Shown here: positions 35,515 to 42,315 of the stretch, piece after piece
Position numbering within the stretch: the first letter of the stretch is position 1
How the letters are laid out: the number at the start of each line of letters is the position of its first letter
Source of the DNA: Fibrobacterota bacterium
GTDB lineage: Bacteria > Fibrobacterota > Chitinivibrionia > Chitinivibrionales > FEN-1185
NCBI GenBank assembly: GCA_003165595.1
Contig: PLWQ01000034.1
Span: 1-64,000, forward strand
DNA length: 64,000 bases
Direction of reading: 5' to 3'
The notes under the pieces: model-generated
Seen by the model: the letters and a program-made list of their open reading frames with translations, nothing else
What the model was told of the DNA's origin: nothing
Database searches by the model: none
Made by a program: the position numbers and the translations under genes

Positions 35515-35539
35515 TGGTGTACCTATCGGTATTACACCA
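35515..35539. promoter_or_regulatory. inverted repeat, probable operator
   Basis: TGGTGTA-11 bases-TTACACCA: perfect 7-base arms (35515-35521 and 35533-35539), 10 bases upstream of the AAA ATPase start. Related half sites (TGGTACT, TGGTGCA) follow at 35553-35570. Confidence 0.55.
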
Positions 35540-35757
35540 TTGAGTATACTATTTGGTACTAATTGGTGCAACACTGAAAAGCACATTTATCGACATCATC
35601 CAAATAGAAGGCTCGGGCCGTGACTTTTCGCGGGCGCCGCGTTCGTAATCGCGCAGGGAATCGGTGAGAATCGCGTAGAACCCGAACGAGTCGACAATCA
35701 TTGCGGGGGGCCATGACCTTTTCCCCCATGCAGCCGTTTGCGAAGTGTGCCGTGCGA

Positions 35758-37491
35758 TTACTGTTTCCTTATCAACTCGAAATTGCATATTCGCGCGTCG
35801 AACCCGCCTGTGGCATCCTTCATGATTGCGCCCGCAGGATCGAGGGCCAGGAGAATGTCGTTTCCTTCGAGCAGAGACCCGTCGTACCCGAGGTCGAGAA
35901 GCCTGTGCTGCAGGGCGCCGAAGATTTTCTCATATTCGGAAGGAGAGATAACGTTCTTGGCGCTGGCGCTCACCAGATCGATAGGCCTGTACAGTTGTCC
36001 TTTCTGATCGGCAACCCAGGAATCGGACCCATTGAAATATCCGCGGATGGAGATGTAGTTGCGGTTTTCAAGTAGAATGGGATTGCCGTCGGGGCCGGCG
36101 AGGTTCTTGTGCGACTCGTACCGCCTCCGGTCGGTGGACTGTTCCACCTTCTCGCTTCCGGTCATGTAGATCGCACGAACGTACACCGCTCCTATTCCTT
36201 TGTCAATGAGAAACTGCGCGATGGCGAATTCTTCAAACGGGCTGTTGAACCCGAATTCCACGGCCTTCCGAACGTGGTCCTGAGACGGGCCGCTCACGGG
36301 CGTTTCACCGACGCGCGACGTTTTCCAGACGATGTGCACATTGTCCTTTGTCACCGTGTAAAAGACCTCGTTGTCTTCCGAAAGCCGCCAACTCACGGTC
36401 CTTCGCCATCGCTCTGGCAGGAAGTAGTCGAACAGGCGCGCGTTGCGCCCCACCACCCACAATTGGCCGCCCGTGCTCTCCACGTGGCCGTGAATATACG
36501 GCACGCCGAACACCTCCATCGACTGCAGGTAGGGCGGCAGGGGTGTTGGAATCAGCCGGTCGCGCTGGTCGTCGAGGTAGGAATGACGGCGGGAATACTT
36601 GACTTCCTCTTCGTGAAGCGGCGTGCGGAGCAGCAGCTCGTAGTCGACAACCGAGTAGTTGCCCTCCTCCACAAGCCCGTGCACGAATTCCACCTGTTTG
36701 GTGCGCGCCGCCTCGCCGCACGACATCCCCATGTCGGCGATGACCTTGGTATAGTCCTCGCCCAGAATCACGTGTGCTGGCTTCATGTCGGCTACGACAT
36801 ATCCCTTTTTGTCAAGATCATTGATCGCCTTGCGGGTTATGGGCTCCAAGGCGACGGAAAGCTCCTCGGCCGACAGCCCCAGGTCCACGAAGGTGTCCAC
36901 CACGTTCTTTCCCTGGATCCAGCCGTACACCAATTTGTACTGGCGCAGGATGTCGAGGTCGACGCCGGGATGGCGTGCCTTGATCTTGTTGATCTTGGAC
37001 CGCGAGCGGCCGCTTTGCCACAACTGCATCTTTTCGGGTGGGACGTAAATCGCGAGCGGTTCCTGCGTATTGATGACGACGCCGGCGGGTCCGTATTTTC
37101 CCTCGCGCAGTTCCATGACAAGAGAGAATTCCTCCCAGGGACTGTTGAATTCCGCGTTGATGAACTCCATAAGCGTGTGCGTATCGAGCGGAACGTCTTC
37201 TCCCACTCGGCAATTCTTCACCACGAGTTCGATGCTCCTGCCGTCAATGGTTTTGGTGGGCACCCGATACACGGCGCCGGTACCCTGCAGGTGTTCGCGA
37301 TGCTCCTCGAACCATTCCTTTTCGTACCAGTTCTCCACGGCCAGCAGCGACGCGAGCGGCAGCCCGTGAGGCGTGAAATACATGTCGCCGTTGTCGATGG
37401 TCTTCTTGTGCACGTACACAACGCCGAGAATGCTGATGAGGGATTCAGGCGCGACAATCACGTGCAGGTTTGCTGTTTCGTGCTGTACCAT
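35758..37491 (-). CDS. tandem protein-kinase-like (pseudo)kinase, 577 residues
   Basis: No standard family recognised, but kinase landmarks appear. First half: Lys92 in ELVVKNCRVGE, the loop VVADMKPAHVIL (residues 232-243) with Asp235 and Lys237 as in H-x-D-x-K-P-x-N, and IADMG (251-255) in place of DFG. Second half repeats the N-lobe: IVWKTSRVGETP (388-399) and FGFNSPFEEFAIAQFL (413-428) correspond to residues 91-100 and 115-126 (EFNSPWEEFSLVM). Its loop GYDGSLLEGNDILL (about 537) has lost the catalytic Asp-x-Lys. So it reads as an active-like kinase domain followed by a dead copy. Cytoplasmic; 253-base gap downstream. Confidence 0.65.
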   Translation of the reverse strand: MVQHETANLHVIVAPESLISILGVVYVHKKTIDNGDMYFTPHGLPLASLLAVENWYEKEWFEEHREHLQGTGAVYRVPTKTIDGRSIELVVKNCRVGEDVPLDTHTLMEFINAEFNSPWEEFSLVMELREGKYGPAGVVINTQEPLAIYVPPEKMQLWQSGRSRSKINKIKARHPGVDLDILRQYKLVYGWIQGKNVVDTFVDLGLSAEELSVALEPITRKAINDLDKKGYVVADMKPAHVILGEDYTKVIADMGMSCGEAARTKQVEFVHGLVEEGNYSVVDYELLLRTPLHEEEVKYSRRHSYLDDQRDRLIPTPLPPYLQSMEVFGVPYIHGHVESTGGQLWVVGRNARLFDYFLPERWRRTVSWRLSEDNEVFYTVTKDNVHIVWKTSRVGETPVSGPSQDHVRKAVEFGFNSPFEEFAIAQFLIDKGIGAVYVRAIYMTGSEKVEQSTDRRRYESHKNLAGPDGNPILLENRNYISIRGYFNGSDSWVADQKGQLYRPIDLVSASAKNVISPSEYEKIFGALQHRLLDLGYDGSLLEGNDILLALDPAGAIMKDATGGFDARICNFELIRKQ

Positions 37492-37551
37492 GGAGTCGAC
37501 TGCTCCGGTCGTTGGTTGTTGACGCCGGCTAACCCGGCCAAAAGTTTGTTT

Positions 37552-38292
37552 TTACTTCGGAGAAAATAGTCCCTGCCGCACATCGCCCATTGCCCGGAGC
37601 GAGCGCCCGGCGGGAAGCGTAAAGGCATTGCCGGATACGCCCTTGTTGACTAAAGCCCTGGAAATAAGCACCGTGTCGGATGTAAGCACGCCGCTGCATC
37701 TTTTCCGGATTACGATGCGCACCGGGAAATCGTACACCCGGCCCTGCTCATCGTAGCGCGCCTTGATTTGCCGGTACATCTCGCCCTGGTCGTCGAAGCT
37801 TTCTATGCAATCGAGCGCCCCCGATTCTCTGCTGTACGCCAGCACGTCGGTTGCATACCGGTCTTTTCGGGCGTAATAGCGGTGGTCGTCCGTTTGCCCG
37901 GCCATTATCATCGACGCGGTGTCGGTATTGACACATCGGAGAAACGCATCGAAGAAATGAACCGACTCGTATAAATCGTCACAACCGCGGGGCCCTTCGC
38001 CGCGACGCGCCGTGTAGCCGCCGCCATGCCTGGCGTCGATGCCGAACATTGCGGTGTCGTTGATTATGAACCTGAAACCGAACGGCGCGCCGTACTCGTA
38101 CGCTGCCGCGCCTGCCGCCGCATCGTAGAAAAAACGGCCTTTGGCGACCTTTGAAAAGCCGTTACAGGCGTTCTTCCTGATAATCGTACATTCAACCGAA
38201 GATATACGCCGGGGCTCGGGCACCTCATCCTGCGCAAGAAGCGCGGATTGCGCCAGAAGAAGAGCGGCGGGCAGTAGAATGATTCGCTTCAT
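37552..38292 (-). CDS. exported LolA-like protein
   Basis: 246 residues with a signal peptide (IILLPAALLLAQSALLAQ). The succession VECTIIRKNACNGFSKVAKG, GRFFYDAAAGAAAYEYGAP, FGFRFIINDTAMFGID and RQIKARYDEQGRVYDFPVRI suggests the LolA/LolB-like half-barrel found in lipoprotein carriers and outer-membrane lipoprotein-sorting proteins. Three internal cysteines. No Lol partners nearby, so the assignment is by fold impression only. It could also be another periplasmic beta protein. Confidence 0.6.
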   Translation of the reverse strand: MKRIILLPAALLLAQSALLAQDEVPEPRRISSVECTIIRKNACNGFSKVAKGRFFYDAAAGAAAYEYGAPFGFRFIINDTAMFGIDARHGGGYTARRGEGPRGCDDLYESVHFFDAFLRCVNTDTASMIMAGQTDDHRYYARKDRYATDVLAYSRESGALDCIESFDDQGEMYRQIKARYDEQGRVYDFPVRIVIRKRCSGVLTSDTVLISRALVNKGVSGNAFTLPAGRSLRAMGDVRQGLFSPK

Positions 38293-38355
38293 GTTGGCGC
38301 TTTACTTGCGGCTCCGCTTAATGATAGAATATTTGTTCCGGCCGCACACGGTGTT

Positions 38356-38384
38356 TTGACAGGGATGTCATTTGATTATATATT
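38356..38384 (+). promoter_or_regulatory. sigma-70-type promoter
   Basis: TTGACA (38356-38361), 17-base spacer, TATATT (38379-38384), giving a leader of about 90 bases to the barrel-like gene. Confidence 0.75.
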
Positions 38385-38481
38385 GATGATGATCCGGAGA
38401 AAAACACTTTTTGGGGTACCTGCGCCGGAGACAAGAACCAATCACGTATCGTTCCACACCTTATCGCAAGGGGGTCTCACA

Positions 38482-39402
38482 ATGACACGTCATTCAAAAC
38501 ACTTTCTTTGCGCAGCGGCATTCGTTCTGGCAATGAATATGCCGTCTGCGGCCTTGATTGGAATTGGCGTGCATTATGGGCTCGATTATACGCTGGGGAT
38601 GAAGAACACCGTCGGACTCGGCGACCAGGTGACCTTTGACAGTTTGAAACTGGACCTGGGGCAGGGTGCTGGTTCGGTCATCTCCGGCGCGGAAATCCCG
38701 GCCTATGTCAGCCGTACCAATTTCAAGTCTGACTTTGCCTTTGGCGGCAAGATATACATTGACGTCATCCCGTTTATCGACGCCGTTGAAGTGTCGGCGG
38801 ATTTCGGCGTGTGGGACTACGTAGGCCAAATCTACTATCCTTCGGGCCTGAAATCAACGCCCCCGCCCAACACTCAGAATTATGCAGATACGGCAAATTT
38901 TAACTTCACTTCGGAGAAATTGACGCTTAATAATTTTGGGCTCGGCTATTTCGGCCTCGACAACACTCCCTACGCCAAATTGCAGCTCGACGCCACGATT
39001 CGCAAGTACATTGTCCGTTTTCCTAAAATGCTCAAGGTCGTCAATATCTATGGCGGCGCAGGCTTTACGGTCAATTTCGCCACGCCCATGCTTTCCAACA
39101 ACCTTGTGCAGGATGTCATCAATGAAGACGCCCAGGGAACAAAGACAGTTTCGACACTGGGAACAAGCCTGCTCGGCAATTCCGACATCATGAAAGGCGT
39201 CGTCAACAAAATCATCGAAGGCCTCACCCAGCCCTCCTACGGCGCGCACATCGACCTGGGCCTCATGGTGAAAATTCCGGTTGTCCCCCTGGGCGTCTAC
39301 GTTGACGGGAAATTCATGATTCCCTTCGGACAACTCGACAAGTACGTTAACATCGGCGGCATGGGCGTTCTGGTGAATGCCGGTGTGGCGCTGGCGTTTT
39401 GA
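38482..39402 (+). CDS. outer-membrane barrel-like protein
   Basis: 306 residues from ATG 38482. Signal peptide residues about 1-25 (FLCAAAFVLAMNMPSAA). Long alternation of hydrophobic/polar residues with Gly and aromatics (GGKIYIDVIPFIDAVEVSAD, FGVWDYVGQIYY, VPLGVYVDGKFMIPFGQLD), and it ends in Phe (VNAGVALAF), the usual barrel insertion signal. No named family. Near-consensus promoter upstream suggests steady expression. Confidence 0.72.
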   Translation: MTRHSKHFLCAAAFVLAMNMPSAALIGIGVHYGLDYTLGMKNTVGLGDQVTFDSLKLDLGQGAGSVISGAEIPAYVSRTNFKSDFAFGGKIYIDVIPFIDAVEVSADFGVWDYVGQIYYPSGLKSTPPPNTQNYADTANFNFTSEKLTLNNFGLGYFGLDNTPYAKLQLDATIRKYIVRFPKMLKVVNIYGGAGFTVNFATPMLSNNLVQDVINEDAQGTKTVSTLGTSLLGNSDIMKGVVNKIIEGLTQPSYGAHIDLGLMVKIPVVPLGVYVDGKFMIPFGQLDKYVNIGGMGVLVNAGVALAF

Positions 39403-39403
39403 G

Positions 39404-39443
39404 AGTTGAACAGTTGAGAAGTTGAAAGGTTGAAGAGTTAAGG
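39404..39443 (+). repeat. five tandem 8-nt units (AGTTGAAA-like)
   Basis: AGTTGAAC AGTTGAGA, AGTTGAAA GGTTGAAG, AGTTAAGG directly after the barrel gene's stop codon. Same A/G-rich, short-period type as the runs at 3704 and 61400. Confidence 0.75.
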
Positions 39444-39512
39444 AGTGCGTCGTTCCGCATTTGACGCATTGCCTTATCGGCCCTTTAGTCATCGGTAAAG
39501 GAAACACGACAC

Positions 39513-40013
39513 ATGGACAAGCTCTGGGCGCCCTGGCGCATGAAGTACATCAAGGATGAGATAGACAATCCGGACAAGGGCTGCATCTTCTGCGCAAAGC
39601 CCAGGCAATCGGACGACAAAGCCAACCTCATTCTTTACAGAGGCGAGTCCGCTTTCGTCATCTGCAACAAGTTTCCGTACAACAACGGTCACCTCATGGT
39701 GGTTCCGTACCAGCACACCTGCAGCCTCGACGACGTGACGGACGAGAGCAGCCTTGAATTATGGCGGCTGGTGGCGCTTTGCCGCAGGGTGCTTGCAAAA
39801 GCATTTTCTCCCGACGGCTTCAACATCGGCATGAACCTTGGCCGCGTGGCAGGGGCGGGCATCGACACGCACCTGCACGTGCACGTTGTGCCCCGCTGGA
39901 ATGGCGACGTTAATTTTATGCCGGTGATAGGGGAGACGAAGGTGATTTCGCAGAGCCTGGAGGAAACCTATGAGGCGTTGAGGGGGGAGTTCGAAAAAGC
40001 GGCCCCCCGCTGA
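39513..40013 (+). CDS. HIT-family nucleotide hydrolase/phosphorylase
   Basis: 166 residues. HLHVHVVPRW gives the histidine triad His120-x-His122-x-His124. CIFC (Cys24, Cys27) and YQHTC (His68) resemble the zinc site of HIT proteins. NNGHLMVVPYQHTC is the usual substrate-side motif. The class includes Ap4A phosphorylase-like and Hint-like enzymes that act on nucleotide phosphate bonds. Convergent with lpxH, 5 bases apart. Confidence 0.95.
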   Translation: MDKLWAPWRMKYIKDEIDNPDKGCIFCAKPRQSDDKANLILYRGESAFVICNKFPYNNGHLMVVPYQHTCSLDDVTDESSLELWRLVALCRRVLAKAFSPDGFNIGMNLGRVAGAGIDTHLHVHVVPRWNGDVNFMPVIGETKVISQSLEETYEALRGEFEKAAPR

Positions 40014-40018
40014 TTATA

Positions 40019-40771
40019 TCATGTCGCAATCTCTTCCGCTGGCTTGTCCTCAAACCACTCCCACAGCCGGATTTCTCCCTTTTCCATCTTCGCAAACGTG
40101 TATTTCCTGATCCATTCCCCTGTGTTAACGTACGTCTTGTCGCCGTACTTCCGTATTTCGGGCTTGTGCGTGTGCCCGAAGATCACGATATCGCTTGTTT
40201 CAAGCAGCCTTCTGGCATGCTGACGGTATTCCTCAAGCTTCTCCTCGGTGAGCCAATTGGCGAGCATTTTCCTGCTGTTGCCGGAGAAGAACGTGCCGAG
40301 CGGCACGCCGATGTCCGGGTGCAGGAGTTTGTAAAGGCGCTGGTTAACCGGGTTGCGCAGAATGCGCTTGAGAATACGGTATCCAACGTCCTTCTTGACC
40401 AGTCCGTCACCATGGTACAGATGGACTTTTTTGCCCTGGATAATGGTTTCCAAGTGTTCCTGGTGGACATGCACGCCAACCCTTTCCCGCAGAAACGGGC
40501 CCAGAGCGAAGTCGTGGTTTCCGGCAAGATAATGAATTTCCACGCCCGACTCCACGAGCCGGCCAAGGCGGGCCACGACCGAGTAATAGTCCGGCCGTAT
40601 GGCACATCTATATTCGATCCAAAAATCGAACAGGTCGCCCACGATGTAAAGCGACTCGGCACTTTCGGTAATGGAATCGAAAAAGGAAAAAAGCCGCTGC
40701 TGCCGGTCGTCGTGCCCACGTATTGAGATACCCAGGTGCGCGTCCGAAACAAAGTAGGTGGCCGATCTCAT
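40019..40771 (-). CDS. lpxH: UDP-2,3-diacylglucosamine diphosphatase
   Basis: 250 residues. Metallophosphoesterase motifs in order: SDAHLG (9-14), YIVGDLFDFWIEY, YLAGNHD, YHGDGLV, FGHTHKPEI. DLFDFW is the part that sets LpxH apart from general phosphoesterases. It makes lipid X (2,3-diacylglucosamine 1-phosphate) in the lipid A pathway at the inner face of the membrane, so the organism should have an LPS-type outer membrane. Downstream of the tiny acidic gene on the same strand, perhaps sharing its promoter. Confidence 0.93.
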   Translation of the reverse strand: MRSATYFVSDAHLGISIRGHDDRQQRLFSFFDSITESAESLYIVGDLFDFWIEYRCAIRPDYYSVVARLGRLVESGVEIHYLAGNHDFALGPFLRERVGVHVHQEHLETIIQGKKVHLYHGDGLVKKDVGYRILKRILRNPVNQRLYKLLHPDIGVPLGTFFSGNSRKMLANWLTEEKLEEYRQHARRLLETSDIVIFGHTHKPEIRKYGDKTYVNTGEWIRKYTFAKMEKGEIRLWEWFEDKPAEEIAT

Positions 40772-40923
40772 TGAGAATACCGCTGTTCTTTACGCTGGGA
40801 AGTGGAAAGCCGGACCTAGTACGGGGAAATACACGGTACAACGGGAAAGGGGCAAACCAACCGGACCGCAGCCTCTGCGGCGCGCACGCCCTGTTTCGCT
40901 CTCATGCGCCGCCGCGCTTCCCG

Positions 40924-41103
40924 TCATTCCCATAAGTCGTCGGTGCTATCGAGATCGCTTGCCATGTCGCTGAAATTGGCATTTTCGTCGTGGAGCGTGC
41001 CGAAGTTTAGTTCCCTCATGTCTTCGGGAGTGTCGGCATCATCGTCGCATTCATCAACGTCACGCAGGATTTCGTCTGCGTCAAACTGCTCATCAAGAAC
41101 CAT
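40924..41103 (-). CDS. tiny acidic protein, 59 residues
   Basis: ATG at 41103 behind GGGAGGTGATATCGA; stop at 40924. The sequence begins MVLDEQFDADEILRDVDECD and ends DMASDLDSTDDLWE. About 40% of residues are Asp or Glu, with one Cys. It has the best promoter in the window (TTGACA-17-TATAAT) 57 bases upstream and a strong ribosome site. Too short for usual gene finders. No family recognised; such acidic peptides can act as regulators or RNA polymerase partners, which is speculation here. lpxH follows 150 bases downstream. Confidence 0.75.
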   Translation of the reverse strand: MVLDEQFDADEILRDVDECDDDADTPEDMRELNFGTLHDENANFSDMASDLDSTDDLWE

Positions 41104-41159
41104 TCGATATCACCTCCCTTCCTCTCATGCTTTCATCATTCGCTGCAATTTGCAAGAGA

Positions 41160-41188
41160 ATTATAATGGATTTTAGAACCCGTGTCAA
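41160..41188 (-). promoter_or_regulatory. perfect-consensus sigma-70 promoter
   Basis: On the minus strand TTGACA (41188-41183), 17-base spacer, TATAAT (41165-41160). A second AAACATTGAC lies 16-18 bases upstream of the first, a direct repeat that could bind a regulator. Confidence 0.85.
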
Positions 41189-41421
41189 TGTTTTTGTTGA
41201 AGTCAATGTTTTTCTTAACAAGGTCAGGTCCAAAAATGCAGTAAACCAATCGGCTTTTCGGCCGATACTATTGAATAACACAGCCCGCGCATTGCAGGCT
41301 GCTCATTGTGGCGTACATCCGGTTGTATTCGCGGTCCCCGCGACTTGGCGCGGCGTTCTTCAATAGGGATTATCCGCACCGATTCTACGGGCGGCCGACC
41401 CCACATGGTAAGGGGTGTTGT

Positions 41422-41715
41422 ATGATAAACGATTCTCTCATCGCACAAAAGATCTCGGAGCTCGTTCTGGAGGCTCAAACCGGGGTAAAACGGCCCACAA
41501 CGCCGGACGTACCGCTCACTACGCAGGACTCGGTTACGATATCCGACAATGCGGCCGCCATGCAGAAACTGGCAACGACGACAAACAACGGCCAGGACAC
41601 GGGGCGAGCAGCGAATATCGAATCAGTCAAGGAGCACGTTGTGGGGGAAACGTCTGAGTTGTCGGAAGAAGTTGCGGAGAAAATCGCGCGGCGGATACTC
41701 GGTCTTGCGGCCTAG
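41422..41715 (+). CDS. FlgM-like anti-sigma factor
   Basis: 97 residues from ATG 41422. The pattern DSVTISDNAAAMQKL, then an Arg/Asn helix (GRAANIESVKEHVVGETSEL) and SEEVAEKIARRILGL follows FlgM: conserved D-x-V-x-(I/L)-S, a disordered Thr/Asn-rich middle and a C-terminal helix ending in I-A-x-x-I-L. FlgM holds back sigma-28 until the flagellar hook is done. No flagellar genes are in the window, so this is a weak homology call. Its stop overlaps the convergent small membrane gene by 4 bases. Confidence 0.55.
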   Translation: MINDSLIAQKISELVLEAQTGVKRPTTPDVPLTTQDSVTISDNAAAMQKLATTTNNGQDTGRAANIESVKEHVVGETSELSEEVAEKIARRILGLAA

Positions 41716-41972
41716 GACGAACCCTCCTTCTTGAGGATGTCGTTGATCTCCTGCTGGACTTTTGCTTTGTAAAGCACCTCTTCCAGATCGTGGGCGATCT
41801 GTTTTCCTTCGCACAGCATAGCGGCCCGCTTCTCAAGCAACGCGAGTTCCAACTCGCGCCGTTTGTTCTCTTCCTTGCGGATTCGGAAAATAACCACCGA
41901 ATGGCCGAGTGAAAGCCCCAGAAGGAGAATAAAGACCTGGACGATCCAGAAAATGAGGTATTCTTCAAACAT
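41712..41972 (-). CDS. small membrane protein with coiled coil
   Basis: 86 residues. One N-terminal membrane segment (IFWIVQVFILLLGLSLGHSVVIF), then a charged coiled coil (KEENKRRELELALLEKRAAM, VLYKAKVQQEINDILKKE). Unknown function; likely anchored in the inner membrane with a cytosolic helix. Convergent with the FlgM-like gene. Confidence 0.7.
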   Translation of the reverse strand: MFEEYLIFWIVQVFILLLGLSLGHSVVIFRIRKEENKRRELELALLEKRAAMLCEGKQIAHDLEEVLYKAKVQQEINDILKKEGSS

Positions 41973-42121
41973 CCGAATCCACCCTGTTTCGCTGGCTATA
42001 GTATCTCTTCCCCGGTGTCATTCCAAAATCACCCTAAAAATATCTCCGGCATGCGGTGATTTCAATAATTATCTCGGCGGCCTTTTTTCGCTTTTTCAAC
42101 CTAAATGCCACAGATAAATTC

Positions 42122-42290
42122 TCACCACAAAGACGCAAAGGACGCAAAGAGGTGATTTTTTTGGAGTTTTTCAGTCACCGACGCTTCGTTCTACTATATG
42201 CAGAATCTCCATTTTCCTTTTCAGCAAGTTATTGACTTCCAATCCGGCTTCCTTTGCGTAACTTTGCGTTCTTGGCGCCTTTGCGGTGAA
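42122..42290. repeat. inverted pair of CGCAAAG-type short repeats (REP/MITE-like)
   Basis: CACCACAAAGACGCAAAGGA at 42123-42142 (9-base units CGCAAAGGA) and its reverse-complement counterpart CCTTTGCGTAACTTTGCGTT...CCTTTGCGGTGAA at 42251-42290 enclose about 100 bases with no gene. The two arms could fold into a long hairpin. The 41973-42315 gap holds nothing else I recognise. Confidence 0.65.
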
Positions 42291-42315
42291 CTGCATTATT
42301 AAGGTTTCAAGGACT

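Noticed and set aside
35549-35788. 79-residue minus frame between the kinase-like and AAA ATPase genes
   Set aside because: It begins inside the kinase-like gene in another frame without a ribosome site. MIVDSFGFYAIL looks protein-like, so it could be a remnant, but I cannot support it as a gene.
36109-37569. 486-residue plus-strand frame opposite the kinase-like gene
   Set aside because: His/Arg/Val-rich shadow of a GC-rich minus-strand gene; the minus frame has internal duplication and kinase landmarks and is the real one.
42122-42290. CRISPR array
   Set aside because: The repeated units are 7-9 bases without spacers; no cas genes anywhere in the window.
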